DNA of 64,000 bases, from positions 186,001-250,000 of the forward strand of contig JALJCO010012814.1 in NCBI GenBank assembly GCA_023101725.1, given 5' to 3'. Source of the DNA: Atherinomorus stipes. Its lineage: Eukaryota; Chordata; Actinopteri; Atheriniformes; Atherinidae. Positions 38,992 to 64,000 of the stretch are shown in pieces (position 1 is the first letter of the stretch; the number at the start of each line of letters is the position of its first letter). A program made the translations under genes and the position numbers. Under the pieces are notes generated by a model, which saw only the letters and a program-made list of their open reading frames with translations, ran no database searches and was not told the origin of the DNA.

Positions 38992-39624
38992 AGGGATATT
39001 GTGTAAGTTCTCCTGTTATCCATTCACAAAAATTGATTATTTCGTTTAAGAGTGTCTTTCCATTCATCAGTAATCACTCCCATCAACAAACTGAAGTGCT
39101 CCTCTAAGCTCTGAATTTGTCGTTTGTATCATTCATACATACATCAAACGGGTCGGCTCGGTGGGGGCTACCATGTCGTGTCGCCATGTTTTTACGTTCA
39201 GTAGAAGCGTGACAGTAGGAAAACACAGAAACTCACCGGAGACACCGGACTTTTCAGCTCAGTTCGAGGTGATGCCTTTGAAAAGTCACCGCGGGTGCTG
39301 AGGAGGGAACTGAGTGTTAAACTGATGTTGCGTTCAGGTACAGTAAGGCAGACGGCCGTCGGTAACAAACCAGATGTCATTTTAATCACAGAAGCCGAGA
39401 GAAAGACGGTAAAACATGGGTCAGGGAAAACAATACGACATCGCCATGACAACATATCAGATGCAGACTGAAGTCACCGTAACTGACAGACCACGTCTTC
39501 GCATGGAGGTTTGTTTATGCCTTTACATGCAGCGGCTGTTGTCCGTCTGCCCGGTTTCACGCGAACGCAGCATGAAAAGTATGAGGGACCTGCTCAGGAT
39601 ATACAATTGTTACACAATGTCCTT
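38992..39624. mobile_element. TTAA-flanked MITE (piggyBac-like)
   Basis: Flanked by TTAA at 38988-38991 and 39625-39628. Inverted ends AGGGATATTGTGTAAG and AAGGACATTGTGTAAC match at 13 of 16 positions. The TTAA duplication and ends fit piggyBac-type nonautonomous elements. The interior (633 bp) has only unrelated short ORFs. Confidence 0.7.
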
Positions 39625-41263
39625 TTAAAAAAAAATTATGCAAACTTGCTGCCTCAAAAAAATTACGTATTCAGTAAAAAGAGTCATTAAGTAGAATAAA
39701 CTAAAATGGTTTAAGTTTGTATAACTTTTTTTTTTAACTTGATAGATTTGATTAATTGGAGAAATATCAATCAGTTCATTCAACCAATGCCTTGAAATAT
39801 CTGGAGCTTCAGACGTGATGCTACACAGTTTAGAAAATGGAAGCGCAGAAAAGTTTGCAAGCCTGCAACCATTGCTTGTGTGGATGGGCGTAAGCAGTTG
39901 GGACTAAGACCCTTCGCTAAAAATTTAATAGCATTAAAAGCAATTTAATAGCATCTTTATGCATGCTACCAGTAATTAGTGTAAACAAACTGCAACTGGT
40001 TGTTTCACTTGACTTTTTGTAAGAGTTTAGTCTATGTTTTCTAAATAACTGATTTTGCTTGGACATCCTGCTGAATGAAACAAAAACATGTCAAATTGAA
40101 ATTATCTCCACTCACTTGTTGTCTTGCTTAGCAACCACAATCTTAATGAGCAAAAGAAAGAAGCAGCTATGGCCTTAATTGTCCGATGAGCTTTCATTTA
40201 CCCACAACACAGCAGAGGCCAACAGAGAAGGACCCCACCAACCTGAAGTAAATAGATTTGCAAACCTTTTACAAAACAAAGCTAACTTTTGAATGCTTTG
40301 ACTCGTCTCCTTTCGATTTGAAAGCCTCTTTTCTGTGTACGTTTAGTAAAACCTTTAGTTTGCTTTCTTTTTTATAGCTTCATGAAAAACCCTGAAGTAA
40401 CCTTGATCAGTTTCATGATTGAAACAGCGAAAAAAGAATATAACTGGAGGGCAAAAAAATTCAAGAGCATGTTTGTCACACATTGGTCAACAATGAGAAC
40501 CACCAGCTCATGTTATACACAACTAAAGAGGCGTATGTGACATCATGTGAATCCAAGTAATTTTAAAAGAGATTTTTGTTTGTTTTTGTGGAAGAATTCC
40601 AGAGCAGTCGGATTCTTGCCTGCAGTTTGAGTTTAGAGAAGCAGAGAGGAATTCTTAAAGGAAATGAATGAAGTCTGGTACAGCAAAAACTTTATATCTT
40701 TATGTTTGATTCCCTGATGCAAAAATAATGTAGCAAAAAAATCTTTAAATACAGTTCTCACTCAAAACAGCTGTAAAACGTTTCACCTTTAAATAATTTT
40801 TATTGCTATAAATTCCCTTTTCTGTGGTCAGTGTAGCTACTAATATGGCAATAAACCAAACTACTCAGTGTAATTATAGCGTTAATTTTCTTTTCTGTTC
40901 TGTTCATCTCAATAGATTTCTACTTTTTTTGTTTGTTACACCACCTTTATTGAAATCAAGCCTTGAGCACTTCTTTTGTTCATTAGAAGCAATATTAAAT
41001 GGCTTTCCAATCGCCTTTAGCTAGACAGTACCTTTTAGTTGGAGTTGTTAAGTCATTGTTATGGTTGATCTGAGTTGATTTAACATGTTAACATTTAGCT
41101 TTGGGCTATTTTGTTATTCTTTGATGCTTTTTGGGTGCTTAGATGATCCTCTGACTTTTTATCACAGAATACCAACATCAGTTCAGTTTTCATGTCCAGC
41201 ACTTTATCACCTGCAAAACATGCAACATTTGCATCTCTAATATTATTTTCTATTCCAGTTTAA

Positions 41264-41862
41264 AGGCAGGGTAGGGGATCCTGGAAAAACAGTTTGAGCA
41301 AGTTACTTTTTAAAAAATACACACACCTGAAACCACACCTCCAGAACACAGGAACGTGTGCGCCGATGGTTGTCGGTGAAAATAACCGAGAACAGCAGAG
41401 TGGATAGCTTGTTAGCTTGCTCGTAGAGGAACCACGTTTCTAAAAGTGAAAAGTCACTCTTCCAACTCCCTCTGCGGTGTAAAACATCCTCACTGCAAAC
41501 GTCAACGCCTCCATGACTTGATACACATCCGTTTTTTTCTTTTCGGTGGATTTTAAGAGCAAACAGTGACATAGATAAGAGCAGCCACTTTCGTGTGCAC
41601 TGTGAGATGCTCACGGCGAGATGTAAGTGCGCGTACGCGAGCACGGGGAGGGTCTGTGGGGGACAAACGGCAGTCAAGTTTGATAGATACATAATCATTC
41701 AATCAAGCACGGGCCGTTACAATTTCATTGGATGGGTTTTTTTCAGTGTTTTTTAATGTTTTTTAATTTTTGTATCAGAACATTCAGCTGCAATCAGGGT
41801 GTGAAGAAGACTTTAAGCAACATGGTAAAAAATGCTCCTGGAAAACATCATCCACCCTGCCT
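41264..41862. mobile_element. TTAA-flanked MITE (second family)
   Basis: TTAA at 41260-41263 and 41863-41866 flanks inverted ends AGGCAGGGTAGGGGAT and AGGCAGGGTGGATGAT. CCTGGAAAA-type motifs recur inside both ends. The 131-codon minus ORF inside is not a known transposase. The TTAA target points to a piggyBac-like mobiliser. Confidence 0.7.
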
Positions 41863-42334
41863 TTAATCTGATTCATGGTTGTGAACCAGGCACGAGGTGA
41901 GGTACATCTCAGACAGGTCACCTGACCATCATAAGGCTAACACAGACACAAATGAGATAAACAACTCACACTCACTCCTGGGGTGACTTTAGAATCACCT
42001 GTTGTTTGGACTGTGGGGGAGGCTGGTGTATTCAGAAACAACTCGCATATACACACAAAGAACATGCAAACTTGGAGAAAGAGGCTTCCGCGGAAGTTTG
42101 AACCACTTTCTAGCTGTGAGGTGATTTCACGGTTGCTGTGGGTTACAACTTGATTTGAATCAATCAAGTCAAAAGAGACTCCATTATATTAATAGTTTTG
42201 ATTCTTTATAGCAGTTTTCTCATAATTCTTTTCATATAATTTTCTTTGCAAGCAGAATGAAGCCTCTGCCTTCACCCTGGTGACATTCCTTGTTGCTATA
42301 TCAGATGCCAAACCTGAATAGAAACTGTTTCAGT

Positions 42335-42376
42335 GGCTGTCAGGTGACAGACAGCAGTGTTTGTCACCTGACAGCC
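42335..42376. repeat. Perfect 15-bp inverted repeat (hairpin)
   Basis: GGCTGTCAGGTGACA (42335-42349) and TGTCACCTGACAGCC (42362-42376) are exact reverse complements around a 12-nt loop. Each arm holds an E-box core (CAGGTG/CACCTG). It lies in the inferred pacsin1 intron 2, outside any recognised transposon. Confidence 0.9.
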
Positions 42377-45300
42377 TCTTTAGTCTCCATCAGCTCCATG
42401 TGACCTGGAACTGACTGACCTCTGACTTCCTTGTGGGTGGAAGAAAAGAGAAATCAATTATGTAAATTATTGATGATCCAGGGCTCCTTGTTTGTTTACA
42501 TTTCACTGCATTGTTCAGTTGTTCTTGGAAGTGAGCAATGATACACTTCACTGAGTCACACTATCAATTGGATCCAGTCAAACAGTCTTTTTTGCTTAGA
42601 AAGGTTTCTAATTGAGGGAAAAGATTTCTATCTCAGTAGCAGCCATGTCAGGGGCTGGTTAATACTCTAAAATGCAGAGGGAAAGAGCCTCAGTGATTCC
42701 TTTTTTATTTCCCTATATTAGCAAAGACTGGATTATCCTTTATGAAATGAGAGATATCACTCTTTTTCACAATTCCTTCTGGCAGCAAGGAAAAGTAAGT
42801 TATGTGGTTGATACACTTGGATACGTCAGTATAGTACTGGGGGTCATAAGGGGTTTCAAATCGAAATCTATCTAAAGCCATTTTTGTAGAATATTTAGTT
42901 TCAGTTCTGCAGACTCTTGTTGCATTGTGGCCTTTTTCTTCGTCTCTTCTAAAACCTTTCTTGACCCACACGAGGCTTCCAACAACATCCAAGAGAATGG
43001 CTTAAAAAATACAAAAGGAGGTTTTTTTTTAATTTTATAAAAGAAAAGCACTTATATGTATTCATTGATCAAAAACGGAAACGCCTAACAAAAGCTCTGC
43101 TCCAGAAGCAAGGATTTTTGTCTGCAGCCCAAAGCAACACTTGAGGCATATGTGATCAGATAGCTGAGTCATCCTGAGCTTGTTTGTTTGAAGCGATGAC
43201 CCACACAGTTAGCCATCTCAGGTAAAGGCCAATGTGGAATGAAATGCAGAATTTTATTTTGTATCTGAAACATCAGTTAAGCTTGTGTGTTTGCCAGAAA
43301 CCGCTTTAGGGTTATAACATCATAATAAGGGTAAAATAGCTGATCAGTTCCCTGATTTATTGTGGAATGCTGTTATAACAAAGTGGTTCCACCCACACCA
43401 CTTGTGTGTGACTCGGTTTGCCTCGAGGAGGCATGCAGTGTCTGCTAAAATCTGATCAAGCTCTACATCAAATGCTCCTTAAACACTCTTTGCTTCATTA
43501 GACTTGTTTGAGTTGTGTTTATTGTTAGGCAGCATATTAATTCATGGCTGTTTGTGGCATTGCAATTGTGTTTTTATGTCTTTAAATTATGCATAGCTGT
43601 GGGGGCTGATTGAATATGGTTGTTTTTCTGACGATTTCTGACAAGAGAAAAGCTCATATTAAGCACATTTATTCTTCCAACTCAGTTTGTTTTTATTTTA
43701 TCTTTGTCCAATGGTTATTCATAACTGAAATTGTGTGTATGCAACATTTTGAGTTGCTTTCCTCTGATGGCTTTAGGTGAAGGTGGAGAGATGACGAGGG
43801 CTGCATCTTCCCTTAAACCCTGCTGCAGACGCCCCATCTGCTTCCACATGACAGTTCACATTTGATTTGGTTATTTGATGCCCTAAATAGCAGTGTGCAG
43901 TGCACACAGTAGTCGATGGTAACATGAAAACATTCTTCCTAGTTTTGCTTTTCTTTCTTTTTATTGCTCAACATCTTATTCATCCAGCTCTGGATGCTGC
44001 ATCTGTCTTGAAGTCCGTCCTCTTCAGTGCTGTACACATCTCACTTCTGGTTTAGTGTGCACTTGTTTTCCTCATGAGCATGTTGTAGCTACTCGTGGCT
44101 TCCCAGGAGTTGACTGTGAGATGAACCGCTGACACGTTGTCACTGGCCGTCTTGGTCCTGTCTAAAGCATTGGTCACATGACCAGCTTTATGACAGCTTT
44201 AGTTGTTACGACGTGTATGAAGGCTGCACAAGGCAGCTCTGTCTCCTGGCAACATCCACCAGCCTGCATATTCTGCGCTGCACCGTGAGATGAATCACAT
44301 CTCTGTACTGATGTGTTCTGCTGCCGTTCTGGCCCAATGGCTTTCTCTGTTCCACTCAGGAACAGCATGCCTGTCTGACCAGCTCACAATATGGCCCGGG
44401 CTTACTGTACTGTCTCTCCTCTTCTCTGTCCCTCCTCTTTCTGCTGTCATGTTGCTCCCTCCATCTCACCTCCTCACTCACACTTTCTCTTTGGCAAATC
44501 TCATATGAAAGACGTCCCACTGTCTCTCTCCTTGTGTGTCCTCTTTTTACTGAGACAGAAGGGGATGACATGCTGTGTTTATCAAAGACAATCAACAGTC
44601 AGCTGGAATACATCATATTTCTACTGTATAAAACAGCAGCTGGTGCTTTTGTCAGTTTCTACTTGCATTTCACAAACCATTAAAAACTAAGTATTAACTT
44701 TGTCTTCATAGTTTTTTGTTGTCTGATCAGACTGGAGCCAGTGAGTTTGGTAATGTGCTGGAGTAAAGTTAGTTCATCTCACCTAAATCTTCTTACAGTA
44801 ACAAGCTTAAATGTTGTGTTGTGGTTCCCATTCAGTGCTTTAAAAGGCCTGTCAACATTGGCCCTTCTGACTGAAGTGCATTTGTGTCACTAGGATCAGC
44901 CATTATGTTGTACTCTATTATAAGCTTTCATGTTCATTGAGTGCATCAGCATGTAGTTATGAGCTCATTTACAGGGTCTTTGTTAATGTTTTACAAACGT
45001 TTTTAATGTTTACAAAAGTAGTTCGAAGGCATGTAGAAAGTAAACTTTGATGCATGTGCAGTTTTGCACCAACACCACTTTCCTCTTCCCACTTCTTGTC
45101 TTTCTATCCCAGTCGTCCTATCAGCTTCTTTGCTCTTCTTCCCGGTGAGCTCCCTCCCCCTCCGAAGCTATTCAAATGGCACTCGGCAGGATTATCCCTC
45201 AACCTCTGAGACACGCTAGTTTGGTCAGACTTATCGTCTGCTCTGAGTTTACTTTGGACCCAGAGGTCAAAGCTGCAAAAATAAAAATTGAAACAAATCC

Positions 45301-48300
45301 TGTAGTTTTTTAACGTTACGGACGTATTTGACCTGTAAATTCCCACATCATCCAGGAATCTGTTGTAGGAGATTTGCCTGATTTCAAATTTGTGTTTTTT
45401 TTTTCTTTTTTTGCAATGATGGAGGCAACCACGGTAAGTAGCTGTGCAGGAAAATGCTTCGATACATGAACATGCACAGATGTTTTGGTTTTAGTACAAG
45501 ATTTTGTCAGTTTTAGACATCAACACTGTCTCTACAGTCGCAACAGGCTTTTAACAGACTTAAGATTACAGAAGGGATTGCGTTGTCAGCAAGTGTTTTT
45601 GGACAGTGAATGGGTCTAAACTGAAGGATACATCCAAACAGATAAATCTTTCCTGCACAGAACAACAGCTATGTATTTATTTGATCTCTAAGAACAATTT
45701 TACCCATGTTTCTGTTGATCATACGCATGCCTTCTTCACTATTGTCCACACACTACTGGAAGGAATACTATAAACAATTGTCAGTTTTTACTATAACTCC
45801 CTCACCAGTTAATACTCCCGGGAATGGGAGGTGTGTTCACAGTCATTGAGGTAGGTTGACCTCAATAACTGAAGTGTGAGACCCTCTTTCTCATGGGAAA
45901 TAGAGCGCTGTCCCACGATGGACCAAAATGTTGAAATCTAAGTAATGCTTTCTGTGCTGTCTGACTTGATAATCTAAAGCTGATTACATTTATGTCCGCA
46001 CTTTCACTTTGCTAGTGTTGCTGATCATTTTATTTTAAAAATAGTTTCTCTTTGGAAGTTCTTACTCCCAGTGATGCAGCTTTTCTGTCAAAGCAAATAT
46101 GTGGACACAGTATTGAGGAATAATTTGTTGAATCCAACTTCTTTTCAAACATAAGCATCTAGTTTAGCTGTGTGAATTTTGGCTAAATAAAGCTTATTCT
46201 GGGATTCTGGCTTTATGCCGGAGCTTAAATGGCTTTAATGTTAATAGCTATTGTAGTCGTGAGCTTATTGGGTGACTTGGCTGATGGACAGGTCGCTGGG
46301 CCAATGTTAGTTGTCAGGATTAGGAAATGCTACTTTAGGACTACTTAACTTTGTATCTGCATGACATTGTCTTGCATCATATACTGTACTGTTATACATA
46401 TAACATAGTTAAATATAGAGCAACTTTAACTTTAAATGCATTAGGAAGTAGTTTAAGTATCAGGTTAATCGTGTTATTGTACATTAGGTTGCACACCTTC
46501 TATGTAAACTTTTGTAGAGCTGAATGAAGATTTACTCCACTTTTGTCTGTACATCAAATACGGTGCTACAACCAGACTAGCACACTTTGTACAAAGATGT
46601 TAAATAATGAGCTTTCAATGTGCTGTCACATTTGACTTGCTTTCTGTAGTCTTGGAAAGTCAGTCCACATTCCAGTTTATGCTAAGCCATATTGTTTGCT
46701 AAGCTAAGTTAAGGGCCTGAGCTGTTGCATCACATTTAGTATGTAAGTGATAAAGTAGCACTCACAAGATACAGTTGTTTAGTTCATAATTTTCCTCCCT
46801 TTGTTCACATTCACTTTGCTATTGAATAATACCTTGTTAAACAGCAAATGTAAGAACAAAGCTGAAGCTAATCAAATGCTAACCCTTAATAAGGGACTGT
46901 ACATAAAAAGTGCTAACAATAAATGGTCATGCCGACTTGCTAAAATATTCTATTTTGTTCAACCTTGATATTTTCTATGTAGCTAAATAGCTATGGACTA
47001 AGTTAATTCACCAAATGTGCCATGAGTGGGAAAAATATTCTAATACTTTATTAACCTGCATCTGCTCTGAAGTTTTTAATTTGTCAGTACAGACAGTTTC
47101 AGACAGGCTATAGGGAAATAAGTGAAACTACGTCTTGATAAGGGAGAAAAAGGAAAATGGTCAGAGCAGAGAAGCTTTTCAGAAATCATTAAAATACCTT
47201 GTTGCAACTGTTTCAGTCTGTAATTGTAAAATAGTAAAACACATGCAGTGCTGCTTACACTAACACAGTGTGCTGTTAAAAATAGTCAATGAATGAGTGC
47301 TAAGACTGCTCAGAGACGAGGGGCGGTGATAGTATCCAAGGGCTTTGACAAAGCACAGCTTGGCTAAATCAGTTATTGTTCTGCAGAGACGCTGCACAGA
47401 GCTGGACTTGACTGCTGTCTTTGTTTTTGCAACAACAACCAGTCACAAAAAGCTTAAATGTTCCCCCAGATAATGTTTTGATCAGTCCCTCCTAAGAGTA
47501 CTTTCCTAAATTAGATCACAGCTGTTTCAAAACAAACTCTTTTAAGGACAGTTAGGATGTTATTTTTGCATCAAGGAAGTGAAGTCAGCCCACTTCCTAC
47601 TGAGGCTAATAGAAGACGTTATCCTTGATGAGTCATTTTGGAAGTAAAGGATGTTGCAGGAATTTGTACTTGACTGTAGAAGGAGGTTGAAGGATGAAGC
47701 ACGAAGGGCTGTGCTAACGTTTGGACTTGTGACGCAGTCGTCTGTAGACTGCTGACTCAGTTTTTAATCTGAAATGGCCACAAGTCATCTTTCATCTACA
47801 CTGACCTCCATCCAGCACAGTGAACCATTACAGATTTGGTACTTTGCATACTAATGACAATTTGCAAATAACCTTATCCTTTTAATTAAAAATGTGTTAG
47901 AACCGGTTTGCACTGTTGGAGTATATGCAGAATTAAGATAATGACAATCCTACACAATCCACTGTAATTATAAAGACTAAGAAACCATGTCTGCCAGGAA
48001 CTTTATTAACATAGCCTTATTATTATTGCATGCTATTCAATAAATTCCATTATTGTACTGCTTGTTGCAGTGCAATGAAGAGCTGTCTGTCAGGGGAAAG
48101 GCATTAGTCATGAGAGGAAAATGGATTAGGCTTCAAACGGTTCAATACCAATATAGTAGAGAGCAGTGTCTTTTGTTTTTACCTTGGTGGGAAGATATTG
48201 AACATGTCAAAGGGATAAATATGAATCACTTTAAATGCTTGAGGAACTACAGGAGGAACTGTAGAGTTAAAAAAAGCAATTGATGATTAAAAGAGATTAT

Positions 48301-48834
48301 GACAGATGACAATGACATAGACATGTATAAATAGGTGGCTTGATTTTTTTTGTTCTTTTTTTGTCATTTGTTTCTGCTTCACGGCTTTAATTACAGTGAG
48401 TTTCCATGCTAAGGGTATTTCTCGGTGGACTCACTTCATGCTTTTGCATTCCGTGTATATGTGTGTGTTTTCTGCTATCTACCAGATTAAATATGTCAAA
48501 AGAACTGGGTTTTTATCATGGAGAGATTCAGGGTCAGGGCTGTGTGAAGCTCCACTCACTCTAACGTCTTTTCTAGGACACACCGATATAAGATGCCCCT
48601 TAAGTTTCCCCAGGGCATGGCAGTGTGTGCTTGTTGGAGGAAACTATTTTTATCTCATTATTATAAATTTCTCAAATAGAAACCTCCCACACTGAAAGCT
48701 TCCCTCCAGTTATCAGGGAAAACTGCCACATTGCTGTTACACAGAGGCCAGCTCACTGTGTCGCTTTGTCTCCGTAATTGTGTGGTGCTGTTGTCTCATG
48801 TTGTTGTTGTTGTTGTTCTCTTGGTCTTTTTCAG

Positions 48835-48904
48835 TGCATGAGGAACCCAGCTCTGCTGCAGAGGACAGGTTTAGTCATTAGAGTGCTTTGCCACATCCAG
48901 GAAA
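48835..48904 (+). other. pacsin1: pacsin1 5' UTR part of first coding exon
   Basis: The acceptor CTTTTTCAG ends at 48834, giving 70 nt of leader before the start codon. An upstream ORF starts four bases into the exon (listed separately). Confidence 0.7.

Positions 48905-48924
<20 letters not shown>
48838..48924 (+). promoter_or_regulatory. Overlapping upstream ORF of pacsin1
   Basis: ATG at 48838, 28 codons, stop at 48922-48924, that is 20 bases past the pacsin1 start at 48905 and in a different frame. An overlapping upstream ORF prevents simple reinitiation, so it may lower translation unless leaky scanning occurs. The main start context (GAAAATGT, with A at -3) is fair. Confidence 0.5.
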
Positions 48925-63186
<14,262 letters not shown>

Positions 63187-64000
63187 TCATGGAACTGGAC
63201 AAGGACATGCCACTGGAGGCAGCTTGAACTGTCCCGTCCAACTGCACCGCACATAGCCAGAGACTTAAGAGCAACACATCCCTTGCCCAACAGATGCGCC
63301 AAGCAGTCTTGCCTAAATAAAAACTTAGTAACCTAAAAGACGATATATCAGTATAACATATTTTATCCAGCATTTGGGGAGGGTGAACTTACACAAAAAC
63401 TCAAAAACAGGAGCAGCAGTTATACCAGTATATACACACTCTACTATAACATCACAAACCGTGCAGGAACACATTGCTTCTTTGTGCAGCTGTATTTGAC
63501 ATATAATGCAGCTTATTAAAACTTGCAGTGTACTGCAGTGTGTTCTCATGAAAAAGGGAGGATAATATAATCAGTTCTACCCATTTGACGAAGATGAGCT
63601 TCTCTAACCTGCATTGTGTATATACAGTGTGATGCCATTTTGTGTAGCATTTTTTAATGCTGTGTATGTCATTTTTCCATCGGGAATGCTGTGTAGTGTT
63701 GAAAGTACCACAGACAGTATCCTCTTTTTTTTTCCCCCTCCACTTTTTTTTGTGATTTGGTCCAGCCTCTTTTCCAGTGTGTGCAGTGCTATGTGTTTTG
63801 AACCGTCTCTGAACTTGCATAGCAGCATGTGCTATGCAAAGACTTGCATTCCCTGAATCCTGCAGCCTCGTTCAGGCTACAACTTGATGCAACACTTCAA
63901 CTTTAAATGCAGCATTACATGCCTCTGGACATGCACTTGCTTCTGGTTTCACAAGTGAAAGCTTCTTGATGAACTGATTTTATGTTTCTGTTGTTTTTGA
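63187..64000 (+). other. pacsin1: pacsin1 3' UTR (continues past window)
   Basis: Sequence after the TAG stop. One AATAAA lies at 63316-63321, only 130 nt after the stop. Mammalian PACSIN1 has a long 3' UTR, so a distal end beyond the window is likely. The minus ORFs here are not supported. Confidence 0.6.
63316..63321 (+). terminator. pacsin1: Possible proximal poly(A) signal of pacsin1
   Basis: AATAAA 130 nt downstream of the stop codon. The following sequence is not strongly GT-rich, so its use is uncertain. Confidence 0.35.

Larger units (their letters stand above)
33751..48834 (+). other. pacsin1: pacsin1 intron 2 (inferred)
   Basis: About 15 kb. It holds a fish interspersed repeat (35660-35850), a Tc1/mariner relic (36263-37560), two TTAA-flanked MITEs (38992-39624, 41264-41862) and a 15-bp-arm hairpin (42335-42376). 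From 42.4 to 48.8 kb I see no repeat family, exon or RNA gene. Confidence 0.45.

Noticed and set aside
45400..45434. Possible extra pacsin1 exon ending ACCACG|GTAAGT with an ATG
   Set aside because: The donor is strong, but no AG acceptor follows the T-rich tract, and the codons do not match any PACSIN N-terminus.

Overview
The window looks like nuclear DNA of a teleost fish, probably a percomorph. Three vertebrate genes can be read in spliced form, with GT-AG introns, long UTRs and AATAAA poly(A) signals. The spaces between exons are full of fish-type DNA transposons (hAT, Tc1/mariner, PIF-Harbinger, TTAA-type MITEs), LINE-2 tails and microsatellites. Species and paralogue (a or b copy) cannot be decided from the sequence alone.

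Layout. 1-5.9 kb: upstream DNA with no gene seen, an (AT)n run and a LINE-2 remnant. 5.9-12.2 kb: hmga1 (+), a CpG-rich promoter, a noncoding first exon and four coding exons for a 98-aa three-AT-hook chromatin protein. Two in-frame donors 15 nt apart mirror the mammalian HMGA1a/HMGA1b choice. 12.3-16.2 kb: smim29 (-), four coding exons for a 102-aa single-pass membrane protein, tail to tail with hmga1. 16.2-24.4 kb: intergenic DNA dominated by inverted-repeat elements and a decayed Harbinger element. 24.4-64 kb: pacsin1 (+), with two inferred noncoding exons (about 24.7 and 33.7 kb) and nine coding exons (48.9-63.2 kb) for a 439-aa F-BAR plus SH3 protein of synaptic vesicle endocytosis. Its 3' UTR runs off the window.

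The order hmga1 (+), smim29 (-), pacsin1 (+) matches the HMGA1-SMIM29-(NUDT3-RPS10)-PACSIN1 block of human chromosome 6p21, without a recognisable nudt3 or rps10. The three genes are not known to share a pathway, so the link is old synteny.

Points most worth a second look: a near-perfect 43-bp-arm hairpin in a pacsin1 intron, inside a 161-bp segment bordered by 14-bp direct repeats; the apparent loss of both NPF (EHD-binding) motifs from the pacsin1 linker; the hmga1 tandem donors; and a roughly 355-bp long-inverted-repeat element with an internal duplication upstream of smim29. No previously undescribed multi-gene system was found. The exon models rest on manual reading of reading frame, splice sites and remembered family sequences.
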